A stretch of DNA of 47,458 nt from Streptomyces sp. A 4/2 (GCF_940670765.1 NZ_CALNVW010000058.1:1-47458), one strand, 5' to 3'; positions 1-8,398 are shown, numbered from the stretch's first letter. Notes: a model not told the origin generated them from the sequence alone. A program made the numbers and translations.

Positions 1-208
1 TGCGCAGCTGCTCGACCTCCCTGAACGACCCTTCGTCGAGCAGCAGACCGATCCGCTCACGCGCCGTCAGCTTGCCCTTGGCGCGCTGCGCCTCGGTCGC
101 CTTCTCGCTGGGACCGGCGAGGGCCCGGGCCCGGATCTCGTGCAACTCGGCCACCCGGCCGCGTACTTCGGTCGGTCCTGCTCCGCCCGAGAGGGAATCC
201 ATCGCCAT
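1..208 (-). CDS. Acyl-CoA carboxylase beta (carboxyltransferase) subunit, N-terminal fragment
   Basis: Only the first 69 codons are inside the window; the gene runs off the left edge. The start of the protein reads MAMDSLSGGAGPTEV, then AELHEIRARAL near residues 20-30, KGKLTARERI at 44-53 and LLDEGSF at 56-62. This is the classic N-terminus of PccB/AccB-type carboxyltransferases, which carboxylate acetyl-, propionyl- or longer acyl-CoA together with a biotinylated alpha subunit and the small epsilon subunit. ATG at 208 or 202 could be the start; an AAAGGACGGG stretch lies upstream. An ARE-like palindrome sits 60 bp upstream of the start, so control by a butyrolactone receptor is likely (inference). 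The substrate cannot be told from this fragment. Confidence 0.85.
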   Translation of the reverse strand, partial: MAMDSLSGGAGPTEVRGRVAELHEIRARALAGPSEKATEAQRAKGKLTARERIGLLLDEGSFREVEQLR

Positions 209-268
209 GGCAATTCCCGTCCTTTCGTCGACGCGGATGCGGTGAGTCCTGGCCACCCGCTCAGATTA

Positions 269-290
269 ACAAACCGCGCACGCGGTTTGT
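269..290. promoter_or_regulatory. ARE-like palindrome (butyrolactone receptor operator) before the carboxylase beta gene
   Basis: Two perfect 10-bp arms, ACAAACCGCG and CGCGGTTTGT, are separated by 2 bp. Length, dyad and AAACCG/CGGTTT arms fit the autoregulatory elements bound by ScbR/ArpA-family receptors. It resembles the site at 3967-3986. Binding by the receptor at 793-1491 is inferred. Confidence 0.7.
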
Positions 291-362
291 AGATATGGGG
301 TGCAGATACGTTCGGCCATCGGCCGGAGTGGACCCTGACCGATGGCCGAACAGACGTGCCGG

Positions 363-572
363 CTATCTCCAGCTGTGCGGCGCCTGGAAGGCGGCACTGC
401 GGTCCCTGTGCGGCCAGCTCGCCGGGTCCTGTGCCGCCCTGGCGTTCTCCTGCTCCTGCTCCCTGCTGCGCGAAAGAAGCGTGAAGAGCGCGACCAGGGC
501 GGCGAGTTCCTCGTCACTGGCCACCCCCGACTCCACGCGGACGACAGTTTCGGTGCCCTCGACACTGCTCAC
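363..572 (-). CDS. accE: Acyl-CoA carboxylase epsilon subunit
   Basis: A 69-residue acidic protein that starts at GTG 572 behind AGGAGG. It has the form of AccE/PccE: a short variable N-terminus, then SDEELAALVALFTLL (about residues 19-33), a Gln/Glu/Ala-rich stretch, and a C-terminus ending in a WPHRDRSAAF-type segment. The epsilon subunit is an actinobacterial accessory factor that stabilises the alpha-beta carboxylase complex and raises its activity. It lies upstream of the beta gene with 154 bp between them, whereas the usual order is beta then epsilon. The ARE in the gap implies that beta has its own regulated promoter. Confidence 0.8.
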   Translation of the reverse strand: MSSVEGTETVVRVESGVASDEELAALVALFTLLSRSREQEQENARAAQDPASWPHRDRSAAFQAPHSWR

Positions 573-661
573 GGCATCCTCCTAGCCTCCCTGCCACGGT
601 CGGGCGGAGCGCTCAAGGACTGCTCGCACCGGGGTCGAGAAGGCCTTGAAGTGCAAAGGGA

Positions 662-696
662 GAAGCTCCGCGCTTCCCCTCGGGTCGCGGAGCTTC
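662..696 (-). terminator. Hairpin downstream of the TetR receptor gene
   Basis: An 11-bp perfect stem (GAAGCTCCGCG / CGCGGAGCTTC) with a 13-nt loop lies between the stop of the receptor gene (793) and the start of accE (572), both on the minus strand. No clear U-tract follows. The rest of the 573-792 gap shows no gene. Confidence 0.5.
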
Positions 697-792
697 GACA
701 GCGGCCTGTCGCGCGAGGTGGACCCGGTCGCCCTCGGGCCCTTCGTTCGGATCACGCCGGGCTCGCGGGGGGCCTGATCCAGACGAAAGGCC

Positions 793-1491
793 CTAACGGC
801 CGGCTGCGGTCATCTCGGCCGCCTCTTCCAGCGGCTCCTCCATGCGGTCGGCGTCGAGTTCGCCCAGTTCGGCGATGACCCGGGCCCCACGGTCCGTACT
901 GATCTCCAGCGTGGCCAGCACTGCGGGCACCGCGACGCTGGGCAGCAGGTGCTGGAGGAGGGAGACGACCCGCGTTTCGAGATCGGCCCGGTTGCTGAGG
1001 GCGTGGGAGTAGACCTGGACGCCGGTCCACGCGGCGGAAATGATCCAGGTCGTCTCGACAGGGTCCACGTGCGGCAGCAACTCGCCCTGCTTCTTGGCCT
1101 CTTCGATGATCTGCTGGGTGGCATGGATCCACAACGGGATCGCGCCCCCGTCGAAGAGGGTGAGCGCCTCCTGCCCCAGGGACAGTCGCGCTCCCGCGCT
1201 CACCAGCGGGTCCCGGCGCATCCGGTGGGCGAGCGCGAGCGCGGTGTCGACCAGCTCCTGCAGTTTGCAGGGCCGGGGCGGCACGGCGCTGATGTGCATC
1301 TGCTCCTCCAGGACGCCCTGCGCGAGCGCCTGCTTGGAGGGGAAGTGGAAGTACAGGGCCCCCTTGGTCACCTTGGCGCGCGCGAGGATTTCCCCGACCG
1401 TGGCCGCGTCGTAGCCGCATTCGTCGAATACGGAGGCCGCCGCCTCCAGGATGACGCGGCGCGTACGGATCGCGCGCTCTTGCTGTGCCAC
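793..1491 (-). CDS. Gamma-butyrolactone receptor, TetR family (ScbR/ArpA type)
   Basis: 232 residues from GTG 1491, which has AGGAGGAG 6 nt upstream. The N-terminal helix-turn-helix spans about residues 8-50: ERAIRTRRVILEAAASVF, then VGEILARAKVTKGALYFHF, the hallmark of the ScbR/ArpA/BarA receptors. The C-terminal ligand domain keeps a Trp in LWIHATQQII that matches the conserved pocket Trp of this family. The family represses promoters by binding AREs and lets go when it binds the butyrolactone. The gene is divergent from an epimerase with two ARE-like sites between them and is near an AfsA synthase, so it is probably the cognate receptor of this block. Reading frames open far upstream of 1491 are chance extensions. 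Confidence 0.9.
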   Translation of the reverse strand: MAQQERAIRTRRVILEAAASVFDECGYDAATVGEILARAKVTKGALYFHFPSKQALAQGVLEEQMHISAVPPRPCKLQELVDTALALAHRMRRDPLVSAGARLSLGQEALTLFDGGAIPLWIHATQQIIEEAKKQGELLPHVDPVETTWIISAAWTGVQVYSHALSNRADLETRVVSLLQHLLPSVAVPAVLATLEISTDRGARVIAELGELDADRMEEPLEEAAEMTAAGR

Positions 1492-1562
1492 AGTCGCTCC
1501 TCCTGCCGTCGGTGCCTGGAGCAGAGTCCTCAGAGATCCTCTTTCCACCGGACCACTAGAAA

Positions 1563-1614
1563 CAAAACCAGGTAGTCCGTATCTTACCAACTGGCCACCG
1601 ACCTGGTTCTTGTA
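1563..1614. promoter_or_regulatory. Two ARE-like operators in opposite orientation
   Basis: In the 150-bp divergent promoter region, a site at 1563-1587 reads on the minus strand as AAGATACGGACTACCTGG followed by TTTTGT. A second half-matching site at 1592-1614 ends GACCTGGTTCTTGT. The outer parts, ACAAAACCAGGT and ACCTGGTTCTTGT, form a large inverted repeat. The first closely matches the site at 4271-4296. Autoregulation of the receptor and repression of the epimerase are inferred. Confidence 0.65.
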
Positions 1615-1641
1615 GCGTGCAAGCTTTCCGCGGGGGGATGT

Positions 1642-2574
1642 GTGACAAGGGCGACACGGTTGCTCATCGTCGGGAGCAGCGGCTTTGTCGGTGGGCACAC
1701 CGTCCGTGCCGCCGCGCGGCACCCACAGGTGGAGCTGCGTCTGGCGCGCCGTCAGAGGCGCTCCCCCGCTCCTGGTGAGCCCCGGCTGAAAACCGTCCAT
1801 GCGGATCTCAACGCGCCCGAGACGCTGCACGGCCTCTGCGCGGACGTCGACGCACTGATTCACTGCGCGTCCGCCATCACGGGTTCCGAGGAGGAACTGC
1901 ACCGGGTCAACGACCTGGGCACCCGGGCCCTGGTGGACGAGGCCGTCCGCTGCGGCGTGCGCCGCATCGTCTACGTCAGTACGGCTTCCGTGTACGGCAG
2001 GGGCACCTTCCGCGCCGCACGGGCGGCCGAGCTGACGCCCGCTCCCCTCTCCCCCACCAGTCGCACCCGCGCGGCAGCCGAGCGGCACGTCCTGGAATCA
2101 GGGGGCACGGTGCTGCGCCCCCACCTCGTCCACGGGCAGGGGGACCGCTGGATGATCCCCGGCACGGTGCAACTCCTGCGCGCCCTGCGCGGAAACGTGG
2201 CGGGCGCCGGCCTTCAGTCGCTCGTCCCGGTCACCGCCCTGGCCGCGGCAGCCGTGGCCGCCGCACTCACCGCGGACGATCTGGCCGGCGCGCACCACGT
2301 CAGCCACCCGGACCCGGTGTCCGGGGCGCAGCTGACCGCCGCTGTGGCGGATCAAGTGGGCCTGCCGCAGGGCCCGTTGCTCGACCTCGCCGAGGCGCGG
2401 GCCCGCTTGGCGGACTCCCCGGTGGGCCTGCATCACCTCGCGATGCTGAGCACGGACCACTGGTTCGCGGACGAGGGACTGTGGGACCGCCTCGGCTGTG
2501 ACCCGGGGCGGGGCTTCCTGGAAGATCTTCCGGACCAGGCGCCCTGGTACCGGGAGTTCCTGGGGCGCCCCTGA
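1642..2574 (+). CDS. NAD-dependent epimerase/dehydratase of butyrolactone loci (JadW2-like)
   Basis: 310 residues from GTG 1642 after a GGGGGG-rich leader. The N-terminal Rossmann motif is IVGSSGFVGGHTV (residues 9-21), followed by an acidic LxxVHADLNAPETL strand and YVSTASVYG. It is an extended short-chain dehydrogenase/epimerase. Where most family members have the catalytic YxxxK, this one reads PTSRTRAAAE, so the Tyr-Lys pair is not evident. I believe that is usual for the JadW2/ScbC-like group but could not check. Members sit next to AfsA genes and are thought to act in tailoring the autoregulator. It is divergent from the receptor gene, shares its ARE-bearing promoter region, and ends 39 bp from the convergent P450 gene. 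Confidence 0.75.
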   Translation: MTRATRLLIVGSSGFVGGHTVRAAARHPQVELRLARRQRRSPAPGEPRLKTVHADLNAPETLHGLCADVDALIHCASAITGSEEELHRVNDLGTRALVDEAVRCGVRRIVYVSTASVYGRGTFRAARAAELTPAPLSPTSRTRAAAERHVLESGGTVLRPHLVHGQGDRWMIPGTVQLLRALRGNVAGAGLQSLVPVTALAAAAVAAALTADDLAGAHHVSHPDPVSGAQLTAAVADQVGLPQGPLLDLAEARARLADSPVGLHHLAMLSTDHWFADEGLWDRLGCDPGRGFLEDLPDQAPWYREFLGRP

Positions 2575-2613
2575 CCGCTGCGCCGGGTCGCACCGGTCCG
2601 GGCAGACGCCGGG

Positions 2614-3864
2614 TCACACGGCGAGTTCGGCCCGCGCCATGGCCAGGACGGGCAGCTCCCGCAGGCCGTTGGCGATGAACGACGGGATCGGCCGCAGTGG
2701 TTCATCCGGCGCAGCGATCGTCAGGTCCGGGAACCGTGCGAACAGCTCGCGCAGCGCGATCTCCGCCTCCAGGCGGGCCAGCGGCGCCCCGATGCAGTAG
2801 TGCGCGCCGTGTCCGAAGGAGATGTTCTCCCGGCGGGTGGGCCGCAGGACGTCGAAGCGGTCGGCATCGGTTCCGTGCACAGCGGTGTCCCGTCCCGCAC
2901 CGGCGTACGAAATCATGATCGCGTCGCCCTGAGGGATCACCACGTCGCCGACGGCCACGTCCTCCACCGCGTAGCGCAGGATCAGATTGGCGCCGGGGGC
3001 CTCCGCCCGGAGGGTCTCCTCCACGGCGTCCGCCCACCCGGCCCGGCCCTCCCTGATGTGTGCGAGCTGTTCGGGGTGGTGCAGGAGAGAGGAGACGGCG
3101 TTGCCGATGAGGTTGACGGTGGGCTCGAACCCCGCCGTGAACAACAGGATGAGGTTGTCGATCAGTTCCTTCTCACTGAGCCGGGCACCGTCGACATCGT
3201 CCCGCGCCGCGATCAACGCGCTCGTCACGTCGTCCGCCGGGTGGCGCCGCCTGAAGTCGATCAGCTCGGCCATGGTGGTGTACATGTCCAGCTGGTTCTG
3301 CTGCGCCTCCTCCAGCGACATCTCCGTCTTGAAGAAGCCGTCGGTGATACGGCGCAGGGGCTCCGCGGACTCCTCGGGGATGCCGAACAGGTCGAGCTGC
3401 ACCTGGGTCTGGATCACCTGGGCGAAGTTCTCGCGCACGTCCCACGGCCGGGTCGGTGGCAGCTCGCCGATGCTGTCGAGCGTCCGTGCCGTGATCTCCT
3501 CGATCCTCGGCCGCATCATCTCGACGCGCCGTGCCGTGAAGGCGCTGGCGACCAGGCGGCGCAGCCGTCGGTGCTCGTCCCCGTACGCCGTGACCATGTT
3601 CTGCACCGAGACCCAGATCGCGAGCGGCCAGGTCTCCGCCGTCTCGCCCTTCTGCCACGCGGTCCAGTGCTGGTAGGCGTCCTTGGAGATCCGCGGGTCG
3701 ACGAGGAGCTTCTTGACGAGGGTCTGGTCCGTGACGACCCAGGCCGGGACGCCGCCCGGCAGCAGCACCGTCGTCACCGCTCCCCGTGCCCGGAGAGCGC
3801 GTGCCTCACCGTGGATGTCCTGACCGGCCGGATCGATGGCGTAGGGGCACTGTTGACGAAGCAT
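2614..3864 (-). CDS. Cytochrome P450 (bacterial class I)
   Basis: 416 residues, normal for a soluble Streptomyces P450. The I-helix motif is TAGFEPT near residue 240, the ExxR pair is EETLR near 280, and the haem-binding loop FGHGAHYCIG starts at residue 350 with Cys357 as thiolate ligand. It should hydroxylate a small substrate using ferredoxin and a reductase, neither of which is encoded nearby. It is divergent from the AfsA gene with an ARE-like site just before it. By analogy with SrrO of S. rochei plasmid pSLA2-L and the avenolide P450, it may oxidise the signalling butenolide or butyrolactone. That role is inference; a secondary-metabolite P450 is the alternative. Confidence 0.85.
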   Translation of the reverse strand: MLRQQCPYAIDPAGQDIHGEARALRARGAVTTVLLPGGVPAWVVTDQTLVKKLLVDPRISKDAYQHWTAWQKGETAETWPLAIWVSVQNMVTAYGDEHRRLRRLVASAFTARRVEMMRPRIEEITARTLDSIGELPPTRPWDVRENFAQVIQTQVQLDLFGIPEESAEPLRRITDGFFKTEMSLEEAQQNQLDMYTTMAELIDFRRRHPADDVTSALIAARDDVDGARLSEKELIDNLILLFTAGFEPTVNLIGNAVSSLLHHPEQLAHIREGRAGWADAVEETLRAEAPGANLILRYAVEDVAVGDVVIPQGDAIMISYAGAGRDTAVHGTDADRFDVLRPTRRENISFGHGAHYCIGAPLARLEAEIALRELFARFPDLTIAAPDEPLRPIPSFIANGLRELPVLAMARAELAV

Positions 3865-3966
3865 CGGTGTCTCCAGAGTGTCGTGGACTCAAAAAACCTG
3901 GCGGAGCAAGAACTGGCCGACCGTGCTGATCACGTCCTGTTACCCGGTAGACGCGTATCGGATAAT

Positions 3967-3986
3967 AAAACCGCGTACCCGGTTTT
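3967..3986. promoter_or_regulatory. ARE-like operator before the P450 gene
   Basis: AAAACCGCGTACCCGGTTTT: arms AAAACCG and CGGTTTT flank a 6-bp centre, within an AT-rich context (GATAATAAAA). It is closely related to the 269-290 palindrome and sits about 100 bp upstream of the P450 start. Confidence 0.65.
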
Positions 3987-4270
3987 CTCAAGTCATTCTC
4001 GATGAACGATCACCCACGTTCACATCCGCACCGCCCGACCCCTCCGGGGCGCGCGCGCATGCGCCGGAGCCATTGAGGGGCAAATGGCTTCAGAATCAGG
4101 CATATTGAAGCGAAGATCCGGAAGGAATCGCACCGTAAAGCGGAACGCGATCGTCTGGACGGCGGCCTCCTGGAGCACCCTCCCCTCCGTCGGAACGCCG
4201 GCACCCTCGACCGTTCCCTCTGCCACGCTTGTGCGAATCGGCCGCATCCGACCGTCGAATCGCCTTGAAA

Positions 4271-4296
4271 ATCAAACCGGTGGGTACGTATCTTAT
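4271..4296. promoter_or_regulatory. ARE-like operator before the afsA-like gene
   Basis: Read on the minus strand, the site is AAGATACGTACCCACCGGTT followed by TGAT, near-identical to the site at 1563-1587 and to published ARE half-sites. It lies about 65 bp upstream of the AfsA start, where a receptor would block transcription. Confidence 0.65.
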
Positions 4297-4359
4297 GGAG
4301 GGCACGGCGTCACAGCTCGGCTCACCTCTTCATCACTCGGCCTCTTGAGGAGACGTGTA

Positions 4360-5331
4360 ATGACTCTGCTAACGCACGCGGAGATGCCCGGCACAGCCCG
4401 GGAGACCGCAGTCGGCACCGTCCCGGTCAAGGCTTACGAACTCCCCCGCCTGACCACCACAGTTCCGCGGGAGTACGTGCACCGCGCCTCGCACGCCGAG
4501 GTGTTCCTCACCCACTGCGAGAAGCTCGACGACACCTGCTTCCTTCTCGCCGGGCAGTGGCCCCGTGCCCACCCCTTCTTCACCAGCCTCGATGGAACGC
4601 TCCATGACCCGATGCAGGCTGCCGAAACGATCCGTCAGGTGGGGCTGCTGCTCGCCCACTCGGAATTCGGAGTGCCGCTCGGCCACAGCTTCCTGATGTG
4701 GGAGCAGTACTTCACCGCGTATCCGGCGCACATGGCCATCGGCTGCAGCCCCACCGACCTGACCATCACCGCGGTCTGCACCGACCTGCGGTGGAAGGGC
4801 AGCCGGCTGGCGGAGTTCAGCATGGAAGTGACGCTGGAGAGCGACTCCCGTACCGTCGCCGTCGGCGGCGGCCGGTTCACCTGCATCTCCCCCGGGACGT
4901 ACCGCCGACTGCGCGGTGGGGCCGGTCCGGAGCCGACAGGCCCCCGTCCTGCCCCCGCACACCCGGCCAGTGTGGGGCGGGCCCGCGCCGCCGACGTGGT
5001 GCTCTCCCCCACCGCCACCCCGGGCCGCTGGCTCCTGAACCCGGATCCGCTCCACCCGATCCTGTTCGACCACAGTGGCGACCACATCCCCGGCATGGTC
5101 CTCGTGGAGGCGGCGCGGCAGGCGGCGTGCGGGCTGATCGCACCCACCGGGATGATCGCCGAGTCGGTGACCACGTCCTTCCACCAGTACGCCGAGTTCG
5201 ACGCGCCCTGCTGGATCGAGGCCACGGTCGTGCCCGCGGACGAGTCCAACACCATGAGTATCAGCGTCGTCGGCAGACAGAGCGGCAACGAGGTGTTCCG
5301 TTCACTGCTGGCCTGCTCGCTCAACCTCTGA
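4360..5331 (+). CDS. AfsA/ScbA-family gamma-butyrolactone synthase (first copy)
   Basis: 323 residues from ATG 4360, with TTGAGGAGA 7 nt upstream. Two AfsA hot-dog repeats are visible: VPREYVHRASHAEVFLT (about residues 35-51) with a following WPRAHPF and HDPMQAAETIRQ, then ADVVLSPTATPGRW and LFDHSGDHIPGMVLVEAAR in the second half. AfsA enzymes condense a beta-ketoacyl donor with dihydroxyacetone phosphate, the first committed step of butyrolactone signal synthesis. The frame stays open upstream to 4084, but those codons lack family similarity and cross the ARE, so 4360 is the start. Confidence 0.9.
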   Translation: MTLLTHAEMPGTARETAVGTVPVKAYELPRLTTTVPREYVHRASHAEVFLTHCEKLDDTCFLLAGQWPRAHPFFTSLDGTLHDPMQAAETIRQVGLLLAHSEFGVPLGHSFLMWEQYFTAYPAHMAIGCSPTDLTITAVCTDLRWKGSRLAEFSMEVTLESDSRTVAVGGGRFTCISPGTYRRLRGGAGPEPTGPRPAPAHPASVGRARAADVVLSPTATPGRWLLNPDPLHPILFDHSGDHIPGMVLVEAARQAACGLIAPTGMIAESVTTSFHQYAEFDAPCWIEATVVPADESNTMSISVVGRQSGNEVFRSLLACSLNL

Positions 5332-5390
5332 GCGCGGGCCCCACCCCCGAACCGGGCAGCACCTCTGCCCGTCGCGAGCCGGGCCTGATC

Positions 5391-5440
5391 GGACCGGAAT
5401 CGACCGGAATCGACCGGACCGACCGGACCGAACGAACCGG
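5391..5440. repeat. Short tandem CGACCGGAAT/CGACCGGACC repeats
   Basis: About five imperfect units of 10 bp (GGACCGGAAT, CGACCGGAAT, CGACCGGACC and so on) fill the gap between the convergent afsA-like and small hypothetical genes. They may be a slippage product. No hairpin terminator is evident. Confidence 0.6.
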
Positions 5441-5442
5441 TC

Positions 5443-5811
5443 CTAACGCAGGGGCAGTCCGCCTTCGGAGCGTTCGGTCTTGAGGCCCTTGCTGCCCGGA
5501 GCGAGGGTGCGCGGGTCAACGGCCTCGGCGGGGGCCCCACTTGAGTACAGACCGGCGGGTTCCGTGTCGCGGTCGTGCGGCAGCAGCCAGAACACGCGGC
5601 GCCGAAAGGTGCCGGAGGAGCGGGACGGCTTGGCCTGTGCCCCGAGGAGTGCGTAGCCGACCATGCGTCCGTCGCGGTGGTAGGCCGGTTTGCCGCGGCG
5701 CGTCGGCAGACGGTCGAGGCTCTGGCGTACGTAGTCGAGGTGCCGGGTGTCCTCCAGCCACACGAAACCGGCTTCGTGGACGATCTCGTTCTCTGCGATG
5801 AGAGCGCTCAT
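5443..5811 (-). CDS. Small conserved actinobacterial protein, possibly DUF6009
   Basis: 122 residues. The N-terminal part reads HEAGFVWLEDTRHLDYVRQ (about residues 12-30), then LPTRRGKPAYHRDGRMVGYAL and FRRRVFWLLPHDRDTEP. The blocks FRRRVFWLLPHDRD and TERSEG recall a Streptomyces plasmid/ICE family I associate with DUF6009, from memory only. Its ATG overlaps the stop of the primase-helicase (ATGA), so it is the last gene of a translationally coupled three-gene replication operon. Function is unknown. The basic, Arg-rich middle could bind nucleic acid. Confidence 0.7.
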   Translation of the reverse strand: MSALIAENEIVHEAGFVWLEDTRHLDYVRQSLDRLPTRRGKPAYHRDGRMVGYALLGAQAKPSRSSGTFRRRVFWLLPHDRDTEPAGLYSSGAPAEAVDPRTLAPGSKGLKTERSEGGLPLR

Positions 5812-7292
5812 GTTGCCTCCTGGTCGGCGACCAGCCCGATGCCCGGGTAGTACTTCCGCTGGTTGGACAGGATCATCTGCTTGGGCGAAGCCAGCCCCAC
5901 CATTTCGCGGACCCGGGCCGCGAAGGCGCGTGACGAGATGGCCGGGTTCCCCTCATTCTGGCACCACGCCCTGTACACCGCGTAGAGCCGGGCTTGTTCT
6001 GCCCGGAGATCGGGCTCAAAGCGACACGACTCGCTCAGAAAGCGTCCAGTGTGGTCTTCCGTCTCCGCGTATACGGTCGTGGCGGTGCGGACGCGCTCAG
6101 GTCCGGTGAGGTCCTTCCCCCCGCTCAGATAGCGACGGGCGCCCTGGATCAGCCAGTTGAGGATTCCGGGACCCTCCTCGGTGACGAGGAGGTCGGCCAG
6201 ATTGTCGATCTTCCGGTGGTCGGAGACGATGCGCTCGAACGGGATCAGGCGTATGCGCCGCCAGAACGCGAAACCACCGGTGCCGACTTCCGGGCGGTGG
6301 TTGCCCAGTAACCAGAGCTTGTGGGTCGGCTCGAAGCTGAAGAAGTCCTGGCGCATACGGCGGGCCTTGATCCGGTCGCCACCGGTCAGCAGCTTCACCC
6401 GCGCCTCGTCGAACCGGTCCCCCGGCTTGACCTCGCTGCACACGATGACGCGGCGGCCGTGCAGTTCGGCGAGATCCGTGGGGTGCCCCTCGTACGGGCG
6501 GGCCATCAGGAATCCGGGGGGCGCCGCGTCCGCGTAGTCGCCGATGAGTTTGATCAGGACGTCCAGGAGAACCGACTTGCCGTTCTTGCCGGAGCCGAAG
6601 AGGAACGGCATCACCTGCGCACCGACGTCCCCGGTGATGGAGTAGCCGAGCAGCAGGTGCAGGAAGCCGATCATCTCCGCGCCCTCGGGCCCCTCGCCGA
6701 AGGTGTCGGCCAGGAACCGGTCCCAGCGCGGCGTGGGCATCAGCTGCGGCGCCGCGGTGGTGGAGCGGGAGTGGAAGTCCTTGTCCGGCAAGGGTCTGCG
6801 CATCGTCCCGGTGCGCAGGTCGACGATGCCGGCCGGGGTGCACAGCGCGTACGGATCCGAGTCGAGGCGCGCCGCGTTCAGCACCATGCCGGGCGCGGAC
6901 CTGGCCTGCGTGAGCATCGCGTTCATGCCGCTGGTACTCAGAGCGCGGCGGCGGTGCTGATGCAGTGCCGCCGTGGTGAACACGCCACGGGGGTCCGTGG
7001 TGGCCAGGGACTCCGCCAGGTCGCCCGCCGCCCACACCACGGTGTCGTCCTCGTCGATCTGCCAGCGGGTGGTGTCCCAGCGGAACCAGCCGAGCCCGGG
7101 GACGTGCCGGTAGTCGTTGGAGTAGAGCTTGACGAACAGTTTGGCGTTGCCGCGGTCGCTGAGGGTGTCGGGCAGCAGCCCCTCGGCGGTGGCCTGCCCC
7201 TCGTGCCAGGGCGGGCCGGGAGCAGGCTGCACCAGGATCTGCTCGGCGACGGCCCGCGCGTCGAACAGCGTGTTGTCGTCGCCGGTGATCAC
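5808..7292 (-). CDS. Phage/plasmid primase-helicase, D5/P4 type (SF3 ATPase)
   Basis: 494 residues from GTG 7292, with GGAGGG 6 nt upstream. The GTG overlaps the stop of the Prim-Pol gene by 4 bp. An N-terminal D5_N-like region (FRWDTTRWQIDEDD near residue 60) precedes the SF3 helicase core: Walker A FGSGKNGKS near residues 225-233, then VIVCSEVKPGDRFDE and LLTGGDRIKARRMR, and the sensor-like LWLLGNHRPEV. It is expected to unwind and help prime DNA at the plasmid origin. With the Prim-Pol gene it splits between two proteins what some plasmids encode as one. Confidence 0.88.
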   Translation of the reverse strand: MITGDDNTLFDARAVAEQILVQPAPGPPWHEGQATAEGLLPDTLSDRGNAKLFVKLYSNDYRHVPGLGWFRWDTTRWQIDEDDTVVWAAGDLAESLATTDPRGVFTTAALHQHRRRALSTSGMNAMLTQARSAPGMVLNAARLDSDPYALCTPAGIVDLRTGTMRRPLPDKDFHSRSTTAAPQLMPTPRWDRFLADTFGEGPEGAEMIGFLHLLLGYSITGDVGAQVMPFLFGSGKNGKSVLLDVLIKLIGDYADAAPPGFLMARPYEGHPTDLAELHGRRVIVCSEVKPGDRFDEARVKLLTGGDRIKARRMRQDFFSFEPTHKLWLLGNHRPEVGTGGFAFWRRIRLIPFERIVSDHRKIDNLADLLVTEEGPGILNWLIQGARRYLSGGKDLTGPERVRTATTVYAETEDHTGRFLSESCRFEPDLRAEQARLYAVYRAWCQNEGNPAISSRAFAARVREMVGLASPKQMILSNQRKYYPGIGLVADQEAT

Positions 7293-8383
7293 GACCGTCC
7301 CTCCAGCCGGAGAGGACGCAACTGGCCGGCGCCCAGGCCGCAGCGGATGATGGCCGAGTACCGCCGCTCCTGCCCGCAGCGGGCATGCTCGGCCGCTGTG
7401 TACAGGCACCGCTCCGCCTCCTCCGCATCGAGGAGACCGGCAGCCACCAGTCCCCCGGCGATGTACGCGGCACGGTTCAACTTCTCGGAGAACGCGGCCC
7501 CTTCCGCCACGGCGGCGCAGCCGGCCACCTCGGCGAGAGCCCCGCTCAGCACCCGGCCCGCAGCCGAACGGCCGCCGCCCGCGGCGATGACGGCCTGCCG
7601 GGCGCGCGGCGGCACGGGGCGGGGCGCGGGCGGGCGCGGGGAAGGCAGGTGCCCGGTGCGTTCGAGTTCGCAGGCCAGCCAGCCGGGCAGCGGCGCGGGC
7701 TCACGCGCGCGGCCCACGGGGGTGTAGACACCGGCCTCGGTCACGGTGCCCGGCGCGACGATGTACCCGCCGTGCGCCCGTACATCGACCTGCCAGGCCA
7801 GCGCGCGCCCGGTGCTCGAACCGGTCGAGCACCGCCACTTCTGGCCGTGGTGGGCCCGGTACCAGACGTGCAGACCTCCGGACGGGGTGCGTACCCGCAG
7901 GGTCCCCTCGTCGTCCGCGGGGCTGGTCTCGCCCCTGAGCGCGGCCAGGATCCCGATGGTGTGGAAGCCGTCGGCCAGGCCGGTCAGATCGATCCCGTCG
8001 GCGATCCTGATGCCGGGTAACAGCCGGTCCCTGTCGGGCAGTTCCTGTGCGTGCGCGTCGATGTCGACGACCACCAGGTCCGCGGGACCGCAGGCGATCC
8101 CGACACCTGCACCGGGGGCCGCCCTCCACCACTGCTCGATCCTGGCGCAGTCGAGGGTGGCGGCACGAAATCCATGGCACCAGCGTCCCGCGGCGAGGCA
8201 GGCACACCCCTGATAGGTGTGTCCGGGCTCCCGGCACGCATCACAGTTGCCCGCAGGTGTCTTGCGTCCTGGTGCCAGCGGGTGAACAGGCCATCCGCGA
8301 CTTGCGCACCAGCGGGCGATCACCGGCGCGCGGGAAGCGGGTTGGCCCGATTCACTGTCGAGGACGGACAGCTCAGAAGCCAT
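7289..8383 (-). CDS. Bifunctional primase/polymerase (Prim-Pol, AEP superfamily)
   Basis: 364 residues from ATG 8383 behind AGGGGGAAG. A Cys/His-rich stretch (NCDACREPGH through ACLAAGRWCHGF, about residues 45-72) may bind zinc. The catalytic DxD is in LVVVDIDAH near residue 108, and TPSGGLHVWY and VDVRAHGGYIVAPGT complete the Prim-Pol signature. Such enzymes make primers and extend them on plasmid or phage templates. The gene opens the replication operon directly beside the repeat-rich candidate origin; its start codon is 15 bp from the first AGCGAC iteron. Confidence 0.88.
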   Translation of the reverse strand: MASELSVLDSESGQPASRAPVIARWCASRGWPVHPLAPGRKTPAGNCDACREPGHTYQGCACLAAGRWCHGFRAATLDCARIEQWWRAAPGAGVGIACGPADLVVVDIDAHAQELPDRDRLLPGIRIADGIDLTGLADGFHTIGILAALRGETSPADDEGTLRVRTPSGGLHVWYRAHHGQKWRCSTGSSTGRALAWQVDVRAHGGYIVAPGTVTEAGVYTPVGRAREPAPLPGWLACELERTGHLPSPRPPAPRPVPPRARQAVIAAGGGRSAAGRVLSGALAEVAGCAAVAEGAAFSEKLNRAAYIAGGLVAAGLLDAEEAERCLYTAAEHARCGQERRYSAIIRCGLGAGQLRPLRLEGRS

Positions 8384-8398
8384 GCACTTCCCCCTGTG

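Larger units (their letters stand above)
3865..4359. promoter_or_regulatory. Divergent control region between P450 and afsA-like gene
   Basis: 495 bp without a convincing gene. One ARE-like site lies near each end (3967-3986 and 4271-4296), each within 125 bp of a start codon. The middle is of lower GC than the flanking genes in places. Short open frames on both strands lack a ribosome site and family signature. Confidence 0.6.

Noticed and set aside
1492..2088. Upstream extension of the first receptor gene
   Set aside because: It crosses the divergent promoter and the epimerase gene; GTG 1491 has a strong ribosome site and matches the family start.
4084..4359. Upstream extension of the first AfsA gene
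   Set aside because: Not similar to AfsA, includes the ARE-like operator, and ATG 4360 has AGGAGA at proper spacing.
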